This document shows, piece after piece, positions 19,425 through 27,424 of a stretch of 64,000 nt of DNA. A program made the position numbers and the translations under genes. Under the pieces are notes generated by a model. The model had not been told where the DNA came from. It saw only the letters and a program-made list of their open reading frames with translations, and ran no database searches. Origin of the DNA: a bacterium 1xD8-48 (GTDB lineage: Bacteria > Bacillota > Clostridia > Lachnospirales > Lachnospiraceae); assembly GCA_009917455.1 (NCBI GenBank), contig QZDS01000019.1, forward strand, positions 32,943 through 96,942. Reading direction: 5' to 3'. Each line of letters starts with the position of its first letter. The stretch's first letter is position 1.

Positions 19425-20387
19425 GTGAAAGCAAACACAAAAAAGGCTGCGGCTTCCAACCGAAATTTTTTAAGCAGGCTGAAAATGAACAAGGAAATGC
19501 TGATATTAAGCATGCCGGGCGCAATCTGGTTTTTATTTTTTGCGTACCTGCCGCTGTTCGGTATTCTGGTGGCGTTTAAGAAGTTCAGATTGTCCGGGAA
19601 CGGCTTCTTTTACAACCTGTTTACAAGTGAAACCGTCTGGTTTGACAATTTCAAATTTCTGTTCAGCAGCGGCGACGCATGGATTATCGTGAGGAACACA
19701 GTGCTCTACAATTTTTGCTTCATTATCCTTGGAGTGGCGGTGCCGGTGGTACTTGCGCTGCTCTTAAACGAAATCAAAAACAAGGGAATGATGAAAATTT
19801 ACCAGAGCTCCATGTTTCTCCCCTATTTCCTTTCCTGGGTAGTGGTAAGCTACTGCGTATTTGCATTCCTGAATCCGGAAAAGGGTTACTTCAATGCAAT
19901 TATCCAGCAGTTCGGGGGAGAGCCGGTTTCCTGGTACACAGAGAAAAAGTACTGGCCCTTCATCATCATTTTTATGAGCCAGTGGAAAGGAATGGGCTAC
20001 AACACGGTGGTGTATCTGGCGTCCATCTGCGGCATCGACAAGACCTATTACGAAGCGGCGGTTCTGGACGGAGCGTCAAAATGGCAGCAGATTAAGTACA
20101 TCACACTGCCCCTTTTAAAACCGGTAATCACCATTTTGCTGATTATGTCGGTGGGAGGAATTTTCAAGGCCGACTTTGGACTGTTCTACCAGCTTCCGAA
20201 AAACTCCGGCCCGCTGTATCCGGTAACCAACGTGCTTGACACGTACATATTCCGGGCGCTTAAGACAAGCGGCGAAATCGGAATGAGCTCTGCGGCGGCG
20301 CTGTTCCAGTCGGCGGTAGGCTTTGTCCTGATTATGATTGCAAACAAAATCGTGTCAAAGGTTGACAACGAAAACGCACTGTTTTAG
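19425..20387 (+). CDS. Sugar ABC transporter permease, LplB type
   Basis: A 320-residue protein with about six membrane helices and the EAA loop segment YEAAVLDGASKWQQIKYITLP that contacts the ATPase. It belongs to the LplB/YteP branch of binding-protein-dependent permeases used for oligosaccharides in Firmicutes. The GTG start has GGAGGAGGT upstream. Permease 2 and a binding lipoprotein follow immediately; no ATPase gene is in the operon, as is usual where a shared MsmX-like ATPase serves many transporters. Confidence 0.9.
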   Translation: MKANTKKAAASNRNFLSRLKMNKEMLILSMPGAIWFLFFAYLPLFGILVAFKKFRLSGNGFFYNLFTSETVWFDNFKFLFSSGDAWIIVRNTVLYNFCFIILGVAVPVVLALLLNEIKNKGMMKIYQSSMFLPYFLSWVVVSYCVFAFLNPEKGYFNAIIQQFGGEPVSWYTEKKYWPFIIIFMSQWKGMGYNTVVYLASICGIDKTYYEAAVLDGASKWQQIKYITLPLLKPVITILLIMSVGGIFKADFGLFYQLPKNSGPLYPVTNVLDTYIFRALKTSGEIGMSSAAALFQSAVGFVLIMIANKIVSKVDNENALF

Positions 20388-20397
20388 GGGGGAAATT

Positions 20398-21375
20398 ATG
20401 GCAGATAATAATATCCGGGCAATGGTAATGTCCGAAAGAAAAATGAGAAAAGCAATGAAAAAAATGGAGGCGGAAGGGTGTAAATACAATCAGATTAAGA
20501 CGTCCACAAACGTTGCCTTTAATATCATTCTGGCTCTGCTGTCCCTGATTTGTATCGTACCCTTTATCTTTGTGGTCATTATCTCCTTTACCGACGAGGC
20601 CTCGCTTGCCATGAACGGGTACCGTTTCATTCCCGAGAAATTCAGCTTTTACGCCTATGAGTACATTGTAAGCGCAGGGGAAAATATCATCAAAAGCTAC
20701 GGCGTGACGATTCTTGTCACCGTTGCGGGAACCATTATCGGCCTTTTGCTGACGGGAACCTACGCCTACGCCCTGTCAAGAAAGACCTACGCCTACCGGA
20801 AGTTTTTCACCACGGTGATTACCATTCCCATGCTCTTTAGCGGCGGTATGATTGCCAATTATCTGATAGTGACAAAGGTAATGATGCTCAAAGATACGCT
20901 GTGGGCGCTGATTCTGCCCCTGTGTCTTAATTCTTTTAACATCATCGTGCTTCGGACTTTCTTTAAGACCAGTATTCCCGACGCCGTGGTGGAATCGGCC
21001 AAAATCGACGGGGCGTCGGAGTGGCGGCTGTTTTTCCAGATTGTCATTCCCATGGCGCTGCCCGGCCTTGCGACCATCGGACTGTTCCTGACGCTGGGCT
21101 ACTGGAACGACTGGTTCAACGCCATGATGTATATGGACGATAAAAATCTGATTCCGCTGCAGTATCTTCTGATTCAGATTGAAAGCTCCATCGACTGGCT
21201 GGCAAACAATAAGGCCACCATGGGGGTTGACGGAATTGCAGTGGCGGCTAACATGCCGAAGGAAACCATTAAAATGGCAATCGTAGTAATTTCCACATTA
21301 CCGATTATTTTTGCCTACCCGTTTTTCCAGAGATATTTCGTCAGCGGATTGACGGTAGGGGCTGTAAAAGAGTAA
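20398..21375 (+). CDS. Sugar ABC transporter permease, YtcP type
   Basis: A 325-residue inner-membrane permease with six predicted helices, the second of the pair. The EAA loop VESAKIDGASEWRLFFQIVI is intact and the C-terminus (TVGAVKE) is typical of the YtcP/LplC family. ATG 20398 has GGGGGAAA upstream and follows the first permease stop by 10 nt; the reading frame is open further upstream, inside the previous gene. An N-terminal cytoplasmic stretch rich in Met/Lys precedes the first helix. Confidence 0.9.
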   Translation: MADNNIRAMVMSERKMRKAMKKMEAEGCKYNQIKTSTNVAFNIILALLSLICIVPFIFVVIISFTDEASLAMNGYRFIPEKFSFYAYEYIVSAGENIIKSYGVTILVTVAGTIIGLLLTGTYAYALSRKTYAYRKFFTTVITIPMLFSGGMIANYLIVTKVMMLKDTLWALILPLCLNSFNIIVLRTFFKTSIPDAVVESAKIDGASEWRLFFQIVIPMALPGLATIGLFLTLGYWNDWFNAMMYMDDKNLIPLQYLLIQIESSIDWLANNKATMGVDGIAVAANMPKETIKMAIVVISTLPIIFAYPFFQRYFVSGLTVGAVKE

Positions 21376-21396
21376 AATAAAAAAGGAGAAGAAAAA

Positions 21397-22890
21397 ATGA
21401 AATTGAAAATCTGGAAGAGACTGGCGGCGGCAGGAGCCGCAATGGCAATGACGATTGGTCTTCTGGCAGGCTGCGGCGGCCAGGGGGCGGAGAAAAACGC
21501 AAACGGGGAAGAAATCGTGGAGCTTACCTGGTGGCAGATTGGCGACGCCCAGAAGGACCAGGAGAGAGTGGTGGAAAAGGCCAACGAGTACATCGCGGAA
21601 AAGATTGGCGTTAAGCTGAAAATCAACACGGCGGGCTGGGGCGATTACGACCAGAAGATGCAGGTGATTATCAACACCGGTGACGACTGGGATTTGTGCT
21701 TTACCTGTTCCTGGGCCAACAATTATCTGCAGAATGCAAACAAGGGCGCTTTTCTCGCGATAGACGAGTACATAAAGGATACGGAGATGTACAAAAATAT
21801 TGACGAGCGTTTCTGGGAAGCGGCGCAGGTTCAGGGAAAAACCTACGGCGTTCCCTCCGAAAAGGAAATCGGAAGCATGCCCATGTGGGTGTTTACCAAA
21901 GAGTACGTTGACAAGTACAATGTTCCTGTAGACGAAATCCACAGTCTTGAGGATTTGGAGCCCTGGCTTAAGGTGATTAAGGAAAATGAGTCGGACGTGG
22001 TTCCCATGTATCTGACCAGCAGCTATTCCGCTCCCATTTACATGGACTTAATCCAGAACCCTGTGGGAATCGAGTACGGAGACGAAACCCTTACGGTTAA
22101 GAACGTATTTGAAACGGAAAAAATGAAATCCACCCTTCAGACAATGAGAAAGTATTATCTGGAAGGCTATATCAACAAGGACGCGGCCACCGCTTCCGAC
22201 GACAAATCCGTGAAGCGTTTTGTGACAAAGGGAGACGGCCAGCCCTATGCGGAACTGGTATGGGGAAAGGACCTTGGCTACGAGGTGGTATCCACTCCGA
22301 TTATGGACACCTATGTGACGAACCTTTCCGCCCGGGGCGCGCTCACTGCCATCAACGCGCAGACAAAGCACCCGGAAAAGGCGATTGAATTTCTGAATCT
22401 TCTCAACACCGACGAATATTTAAGGAATCTCTTAAACTACGGTATCGAGGGCGAGCACTGGGATAAGGTGGAGGTTCCGGCGGACGAGGCCGCGGCCGCC
22501 GAAGGAAAGCCCTATGTTTACGGCAACAAAATCAGGCTGAACGAGGAAACCAGAAAGAACTATTCCGTTTCCTACTGGGTGCAGGGCGGACTGTTCAACA
22601 CCTACGTACTGGAAAACGAGCCGGTTGACAAGTGGGCTACCTTTAAGGAATTTAACGCATCCTCTGTGGAAGCGCCGTCCTTTGGGTTCGACTTTGACCT
22701 TGAGCCTGTGAGCACGGAGGTTGCCGGGTTTGGAAACGTGCTTGACGAGTTCGGAAAATCCCTCTACACAGGAAGCGTTGACCCTGACGAGTATCTCCCG
22801 AAGCTTCTGGAAAAACTGGAAGCCACAGGAATCGACAAGGTTATCGACGAAATGCAGAGACAGATTGACGAATGGAAAGAAACAAAATAA
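21397..22890 (+). CDS. Extracellular sugar-binding lipoprotein (LipO/YtcQ type)
   Basis: The protein begins with a lipoprotein signal peptide; Cys26 in the LLAGC lipobox is the lipidation site. The 497 residues fit the large binding proteins paired with LplB/YtcP permeases, with conserved ELTWWQIGD, GVPSEKE and GIEGEHWDKV segments near the expected places. It should capture the oligosaccharide at the cell surface and hand it to the two upstream permeases. AAAGGAGAAG precedes the ATG. A hairpin at 22912-22943 follows it. Confidence 0.9.
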   Translation: MKLKIWKRLAAAGAAMAMTIGLLAGCGGQGAEKNANGEEIVELTWWQIGDAQKDQERVVEKANEYIAEKIGVKLKINTAGWGDYDQKMQVIINTGDDWDLCFTCSWANNYLQNANKGAFLAIDEYIKDTEMYKNIDERFWEAAQVQGKTYGVPSEKEIGSMPMWVFTKEYVDKYNVPVDEIHSLEDLEPWLKVIKENESDVVPMYLTSSYSAPIYMDLIQNPVGIEYGDETLTVKNVFETEKMKSTLQTMRKYYLEGYINKDAATASDDKSVKRFVTKGDGQPYAELVWGKDLGYEVVSTPIMDTYVTNLSARGALTAINAQTKHPEKAIEFLNLLNTDEYLRNLLNYGIEGEHWDKVEVPADEAAAAEGKPYVYGNKIRLNEETRKNYSVSYWVQGGLFNTYVLENEPVDKWATFKEFNASSVEAPSFGFDFDLEPVSTEVAGFGNVLDEFGKSLYTGSVDPDEYLPKLLEKLEATGIDKVIDEMQRQIDEWKETK

Positions 22891-22911
22891 GTAACACTGT
22901 ATTTTTAAATC

Positions 22912-22943
22912 AGGGGACAGCTTTTTGAAAGCGTCCCCTCTTT
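22912..22943 (+). terminator. Hairpin after the binding-protein gene, partial terminator
   Basis: AGGGGAC plus AGCTTT (22912-22924) pairs with AAAGC plus GTCCCCT (22928-22939), with one bulged A and a 3-nt loop, followed by CTTT. The weak T-tract suggests partial read-through into the GH13 gene, giving less enzyme than transporter mRNA. Confidence 0.5.
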
Positions 22944-22966
22944 GGCATCAGAAAGGGAGGTTTTTT

Positions 22967-24925
22967 ATGGGGAAAAAGAATCACTGGCTGACTTACGACA
23001 GCACGGTAGGGGAGCTTTACGCAAGTCCGGTAGGGCATGACGCTCTGGCCAGGGTGCTGCTGCAGCTTGGACTGCCGGAAAAGACTGTCACAAACAGGGC
23101 GGTTTCCGGCATGAAGCTGCGGACGATTGCAGGGCTGACAAAAAAGCGGTTCGGGACGGACTTTTTTGACGCCCTGCTTCATCTGGTAAACAGCGAGAAG
23201 GACATACCTTATGCCTCAAAAGGGGCGGTTACCCCCAGGTGGTGGAAAGAGGCCGTTTTTTACCAGATTTACCCCCGCAGCTTTTGCGACAGCAACGGCG
23301 ACGGAATCGGCGATTTGAAAGGAATTATCAGGAAGCTCCCCTACTTAAAGAAGCTTGGCGTGGACGCGCTGTGGCTTTCCCCCGTCTATGATTCTCCCAA
23401 TGACGACAACGGCTACGACATCCGGGACTATGACAAAATCATGGAAGAATTCGGGAGCATGGAGGACTTTGAAGAACTGCTTTCCCAGACGCACCGCAGA
23501 GGAATGCGGCTGATTATGGATTTGGTAATCAACCACACCTCCGACGAGCATGAATGGTACAGGCAGGCAAAGAATCCGGATTCGCCTTACCGGGACTACT
23601 ACTTTTTCCGTAAGGACGACGGGAGCCATACGCCGCCCAACAACTGGACATCTTTCTTTTCCGGCCCTGCATGGAGGTACGAGGAGGATTCTGAAAGCTG
23701 GGCGCTGCACCTTTTTTCCAAAAAGCAGATGGACTTAAACTGGGAGAACCCGAAGCTGCGGGAGGACGTCATCGCCATGATAAACCGCTGGCTGGATAAA
23801 GGGGTGGACGGGTTCCGCATGGACGTCATCAACTATATATCCAAGGAGGATGGCCTCCCCGACGGCAATGAAACCATCGGCAGTCTGATGGGATTTACGG
23901 GAATCGAGCATTATTATTACGGGCCGAAGCTTCACCAGTATTTACGGGAGATAAGGGAAAGGGCCTTTGCGCCTCACGACGCCTTTTCCGTGGGGGAGAC
24001 GCCGGGACCGGGGATGAAAATGTGCCAGCTTCTGACCGGAGAGGAACGCCGGGAGCTGGATATGGCGTTTTCCTTTGACCATCTGGAAACGCCGGGACAT
24101 GTGCGGTTCGAGGATTATGCGTACGATTTGAATTACTTCCGGGACTACATGACTGACTGGATGGAAAATTACGGAAACAATTGCTGGATGTCCCTTTTTT
24201 ATAATAACCATGACAATCCCCGGATGATTAGCAAGGTGACGAAGGACAGCTCCCGTCACACGGCGCTCTCGAAGCTCCTTGCGGTGATGCAGTTTACTTT
24301 GAAGGGAACGCCCTTTATCTTTCAGGGAGACGAGATGGGGCTTGCCAATTATGAGTTTACCTCCATGGAGCAGATTACGGACGTGGAGGCAAAGGGCTAT
24401 TATGCCGGGCATATAAAGACGGAGCCGGAGGAAAAAGTGTTCGCCGACATCCTTGCGGGGACGAGGGAGCATGCAAGGGTGCTTCTGCCCTGGAATAAGA
24501 AGCTGCCGTCCTGCCACGAGGGGCTTTATCAGAAGCCGAAAAAGGAAGTGTTTGCGGCCTACAGAAGGCTTCTTCGCCTGCGGCATGCGGAGAAGGCTTT
24601 CGTCTACGGGACTTTTCGGGTGCTCTGCAGAAGGAAGAACCGCTTTGTGTACGAGAGGGCGCTGGAGGGAAAGGTTTTTGTAATCGACTGCAATCTGGGG
24701 GAGAAGCCCTGTCGGGCATATCCTTTGAAGGGGAAGTGGAGGGTGGTGTATGATACGGCCTGGGGAAAAGATGCGGGCGGAAAGGACGGAAACGGAGCGG
24801 CTGCTGCCGGGGCTTTGGGTGGAGTCGGCATAGCGGAAAGAGGCGTTTCCGGCGCCGGAGGTGAAAGGCCGGCGGCGGGAAGAATGCTGCGGGGATATGC
24901 TGCGAGGATAGTGGAAAAGTTGTGA
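22967..24925 (+). CDS. GH13 alpha-glucosidase/oligo-1,6-glucosidase-like enzyme with extra N-terminal helical domain
   Basis: A first 85-residue helical segment precedes a GH13 catalytic barrel that starts at VFYQIYPRSF. Conserved regions are intact: DLVINH, GFRMDVIN (nucleophile Asp near 286), VGETPG (acid/base Glu near 343) and NNHDNPR. No signal peptide, so cytoplasmic. The arrangement fits the GH13 subfamily of oligo-1,6-glucosidases and related exo-acting enzymes. Near the C-terminus, residues about 603-640 form a Gly/Ala-rich insertion inside the last beta domain, which is odd. The ATG at 22967 has GGGAGG upstream; the frame is open to 22925 through the terminator. It would cleave glucosides brought in by the preceding transporter. 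Confidence 0.88.
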   Translation: MGKKNHWLTYDSTVGELYASPVGHDALARVLLQLGLPEKTVTNRAVSGMKLRTIAGLTKKRFGTDFFDALLHLVNSEKDIPYASKGAVTPRWWKEAVFYQIYPRSFCDSNGDGIGDLKGIIRKLPYLKKLGVDALWLSPVYDSPNDDNGYDIRDYDKIMEEFGSMEDFEELLSQTHRRGMRLIMDLVINHTSDEHEWYRQAKNPDSPYRDYYFFRKDDGSHTPPNNWTSFFSGPAWRYEEDSESWALHLFSKKQMDLNWENPKLREDVIAMINRWLDKGVDGFRMDVINYISKEDGLPDGNETIGSLMGFTGIEHYYYGPKLHQYLREIRERAFAPHDAFSVGETPGPGMKMCQLLTGEERRELDMAFSFDHLETPGHVRFEDYAYDLNYFRDYMTDWMENYGNNCWMSLFYNNHDNPRMISKVTKDSSRHTALSKLLAVMQFTLKGTPFIFQGDEMGLANYEFTSMEQITDVEAKGYYAGHIKTEPEEKVFADILAGTREHARVLLPWNKKLPSCHEGLYQKPKKEVFAAYRRLLRLRHAEKAFVYGTFRVLCRRKNRFVYERALEGKVFVIDCNLGEKPCRAYPLKGKWRVVYDTAWGKDAGGKDGNGAAAAGALGGVGIAERGVSGAGGERPAAGRMLRGYAARIVEKL

Positions 24926-25022
24926 TACATAAAGCACCAAAAGCACAGAATGAAAGGTTATTCCCGCACGCCGGGCTCCGTGTTACAGTTTTATCAGAGA
25001 AACTTACGAAGGAGGAAGGGTG

Positions 25023-25106
25023 ATGGGGATTGTCTCAGTTTTCCGTCTCCGCAAACATGAATCTGACTCCATACCCTGTACAAGATTATATTCAAGTATT
25101 TTATAG
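25023..25106 (+). other. 27-residue open frame with strong ribosome-binding site
   Basis: AAGGAGGAAGGGTG lies directly before an ATG at 25023, but the frame closes after 27 codons at the start of the higBA operator. It may be a remnant of a former downstream gene of the sugar operon cut off by insertion of the AT-rich islet, or a small peptide. No similarity is recognised. Confidence 0.25.
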
Positions 25107-25146
25107 CAAATTTGTTATTGAAAGATTATAGCAAATTTGCTATAAT
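25103..25146 (+). promoter_or_regulatory. Promoter and twin operator of the HigBA-like toxin-antitoxin pair
   Basis: TTGAAA (25118-25123), a 17-bp spacer and TATAAT (25141-25146) form a near-consensus promoter. A perfect 16-bp palindrome, ATAGCAAATTTGCTAT, at 25128-25143 overlaps the -10. A copy with one changed base lies at 25103-25118, centred 25 bp upstream and ending at the -35. This layout fits autorepression by the antitoxin encoded at 25529. Confidence 0.75.
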
Positions 25147-25167
25147 TTTTTTGAGAAAGGTAATACT

Positions 25168-25527
25168 ATGTACGAAATTGAATTTTATGAAGACAAAAAT
25201 GGAAAGTCTGAAGTAGCTGACTATATTAAAAAATTAAATACCAAAGCTGCCACAAGTAAAGAATGTCGAGTCAATTTCAATAAAATTGTGGCATATATGG
25301 ATATGCTTGAGGAGTTGGGAACAAGGGTTGGCGAGCCAGTGACAAAACATCTGGACGGCGAAATCTGGGAGTTGCGGCCATTAAAAAACAGATTCCTGTA
25401 CGCGTACTATAAAGACAGCAGGTTTATTATACTGCACCATTTTATCAAAAAAACACAAAAAACGCCAAAACATGAAATAGAACAGGCTAAAAGAAATTTG
25501 AAAGATTATTTGGAAAGGAATAACTAA
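25168..25527 (+). CDS. higB: HigB-like toxin (phage Gp49-like, RelE superfamily)
   Basis: A 119-residue protein of the Gp49-like/HigB family (PF05973), whose members are ribosome-dependent mRNA interferases. Visible hallmarks are the EIWELRPLKNRFLYAYY core and a basic C-terminal helix (KKTQKTPKHEIEQAKRN). The toxin gene precedes the antitoxin, the order typical of higBA. Base composition is much more AT-rich than the flanking sugar genes, suggesting horizontal acquisition. Confidence 0.85.
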   Translation: MYEIEFYEDKNGKSEVADYIKKLNTKAATSKECRVNFNKIVAYMDMLEELGTRVGEPVTKHLDGEIWELRPLKNRFLYAYYKDSRFIILHHFIKKTQKTPKHEIEQAKRNLKDYLERNN

Positions 25528-25528
25528 T

Positions 25529-25804
25529 ATGATTACATGGAAGGAATTAAAAAATGATTTGTCTGTCAACCAGGAGAATCAAAATGCTATCGAGCTGGAA
25601 AAAGACTTAATTCGTACAATGGTAGCTATTCGTGAAGAAAAGGGACTTACACAGACCCAATTGGCTGAAATATGCAATGTCAAACAGCCTGTCATTGCGC
25701 GGATGGAATCTTCTGTCCATTCTCCGCAGATTGACAGTCTTTTGAAGATTTTAACTCCTCTGGGATACACTTTACAGATTGTACCTATAGGTAAAGAGCG
25801 ATAA
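25529..25804 (+). CDS. higA: HigA-like antitoxin with XRE helix-turn-helix
   Basis: The 91-residue protein carries an HTH_3/XRE domain (about 30-85; TQTQLAEICNVKQPVIARMES is the recognition helix region). It begins one base after the toxin stop, so the two are translated together. As antitoxin it should bind and neutralise the toxin and repress the promoter through the palindromes at 25103-25143. Confidence 0.85.
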   Translation: MITWKELKNDLSVNQENQNAIELEKDLIRTMVAIREEKGLTQTQLAEICNVKQPVIARMESSVHSPQIDSLLKILTPLGYTLQIVPIGKER

Positions 25805-25817
25805 TAAGGAGGCGTTT

Positions 25818-26576
25818 ATGATACTACTATTTTTAGCAGCACTCATTCTGGCAGCAGCGATTACTGTCTTTTTGCTACAGAAAATGAGTTATGAGAAAAC
25901 AGATTATTATACCCAGACAAAAAATTCTTACATAAGTATGATATTAGATAAAGGGCGTCTGGGCGAATTTTATACCTATAAATATCTGAAGCCTCTCAAA
26001 GGGCACAAGCGGTATTTGTTTAATCTGTACCTGCCAAAGGAAAACGGAGAAACCACGGAGGTGGACGTTATTCTTCTGCATGAATCCGGTATCTATGTGT
26101 TTGAGTCCAAGAATTACAGCGGATGGATTTTCGGGACGGAATCCCAGCAATACTGGACACAGACCTTGCAGGCAGGGAAAGGTTCTTCACAGAAAAACCG
26201 GTTTTTCAATCCGATTATTCAAAATAAGGTGCATTTGAAATGGCTTCAAAGCTTTCTGATGGACAAGACACTGCCCTTTTACTCCTATATTGTGTTCAGT
26301 GAACGCTGTACCTTAAAGGACATTAAGCTGACAAGTGGAACCCATCATGTGATTAAGCGGTATGATATTCTTGACGCTGTCCGCCAAAATGCAGGAAAGG
26401 CCGGTGTGCGCCTGTCAAAGGAGAAAATTGACGCTTTATATCAAAAGCTCTACCCGCTGACGCAGGCGGACAATGCAAAAAAGATGGCGCATATTCAGAA
26501 TATCAAAAATAAACAGCAGGAAGCCGGAACAGGAAGGGAAACCGCCGGTGCACGAAGGGCAGGAGGGCGACGATAA
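25818..26576 (+). CDS. NERD-domain protein with N-terminal membrane helix
   Basis: A first hydrophobic helix (about residues 1-20) anchors a 252-residue protein whose middle carries a NERD (nuclease-related) domain: GRLGEFYTYKYL, TEVDVILLHESGIYVFESKNYSG, with the D...E-x-K pattern of PD-(D/E)XK nucleases. A basic, low-complexity tail closes it. GGAGG lies upstream and the gene follows the antitoxin by 13 nt, so it is probably part of the same transcript. Its function is unknown; NERD proteins are often found with mobile or defence genes. Confidence 0.75.
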   Translation: MILLFLAALILAAAITVFLLQKMSYEKTDYYTQTKNSYISMILDKGRLGEFYTYKYLKPLKGHKRYLFNLYLPKENGETTEVDVILLHESGIYVFESKNYSGWIFGTESQQYWTQTLQAGKGSSQKNRFFNPIIQNKVHLKWLQSFLMDKTLPFYSYIVFSERCTLKDIKLTSGTHHVIKRYDILDAVRQNAGKAGVRLSKEKIDALYQKLYPLTQADNAKKMAHIQNIKNKQQEAGTGRETAGARRAGGRR

Positions 26577-26607
26577 AGGAAATTAGAAAAACAGTATTTT
26601 TTTAGGT

Positions 26608-26667
26608 AAATTTATTGATAAATTTATTGATAATTTAATTGATTCTATTTCTGAATATGTATATAAT
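26608..26667 (+). promoter_or_regulatory. Promoter with three tandem 12-bp repeats before a YefM/RelE pair
   Basis: AAATTTATTGAT occurs exactly twice in tandem (26608-26619, 26620-26631) and a third, slightly changed copy follows (26632-26643). The last overlaps TTGATT (26639-26644), which with TATAAT at 26662-26667 and a 17-bp spacer makes a strong promoter. The repeats are probably binding sites for the antitoxin encoded at 26708. Confidence 0.7.
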
Positions 26668-26707
26668 ATAAACAGATGCAAAATGATTTTTTATGGAGAA
26701 AAATGTT

Positions 26708-27034
26708 ATGAGTGAAATGTCTGTGATGGGAATTATGAATTCAATTGTACCGATTACCCGATTTAACAAAGGGGAAGCCAACCGTATTTTTGATGAGGTG
26801 GAATCCAGCGGAACAAAAATTGTGATGAAGAACAATCGTCCGGCGTGTATTCTTATGTCCCCCGGCAGATATGAAGCATTGATGGAAATGCTTTCTGATT
26901 ATGTTTTACTTGAAGAAGCGGAGAGCAGAATGGCGCATTCCAATCCAGATGAAATTCTCTCCCAGGAGGAAGTTATGGAATTACTTAGCATCACAGAAGA
27001 AGCCTTGAACGATGTGGAAGTTGAAATAGAGTGA
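26708..27034 (+). CDS. YefM/Phd-family antitoxin
   Basis: A 108-residue protein with the Phd/YefM fold: an N-terminal DNA-binding part (VMGIMNSIVPITRFNKGEA) followed by SSGTKIVMKNNRPACILMSP and an acidic C-terminal tail that would wrap around the toxin. ATG 26708 has GGAG at 26695-26698; an in-frame ATG at 26693 overlaps that site and is unlikely to be used. It is coupled to the RelE-type gene downstream. Confidence 0.8.
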   Translation: MSEMSVMGIMNSIVPITRFNKGEANRIFDEVESSGTKIVMKNNRPACILMSPGRYEALMEMLSDYVLLEEAESRMAHSNPDEILSQEEVMELLSITEEALNDVEVEIE

Positions 27035-27045
27035 GAAGTCTGCTA

Positions 27046-27375
27046 ATGAAATGGGAAATAGAATATTTTAAGGAGGCTCTGAGGGATTTAAAACGGTTAG
27101 ACCCGTATAATCGGAAGATGATTTTGAAAGCAATAGATAAAGTTGCGGAACGTCCGCTTCCGCCACCGGACGGGATTGGAAACCCCCTTGGAAACCATAC
27201 GGGCTCCAGGCTTAGCGGCTACTATAAAATCAAATTGAAGAACCTGGGATACAGGGTGGTTTATCAATTGATTACAGAAGGAAGGATTATGAAAATCGTT
27301 GTAATCTCGGTACGGGATGATGAGGCAGTTTATAAAGAAGCGGAGCGGAGATTATATGGTCTGGCGTTAAAGTAG
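27046..27375 (+). CDS. RelE-family toxin
   Basis: The product starts MKWEIEYFKEALRDLKRLD, a typical RelE N-terminus, and has the basic core (KIKLKNLGYRVVYQL) and the C-terminal RDDEAVYKEA segment of RelE mRNA interferases; 109 residues. A GTG at 27031 overlapping the antitoxin stop is an alternative start; ATG 27046 fits the family better and has GAGAAG 7 nt upstream. Paired with the antitoxin at 26708. Confidence 0.82.
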   Translation: MKWEIEYFKEALRDLKRLDPYNRKMILKAIDKVAERPLPPPDGIGNPLGNHTGSRLSGYYKIKLKNLGYRVVYQLITEGRIMKIVVISVRDDEAVYKEAERRLYGLALK

Positions 27376-27424
27376 CACGAGAAGCGGAAAACATTAGCGA
27401 AAGCAAAAACAGGAGGACACACTC

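Noticed and set aside
23942..24946. 334-codon antisense frame opposite the GH13 gene
   Set aside because: Composition follows from GC-rich codon use of the sense gene; no motif or ribosome-binding site supports it.
25103..25143. Repeats considered as a short CRISPR-like array
   Set aside because: Only two 16-bp palindromic copies located on a promoter; they fit operators of a toxin-antitoxin pair.
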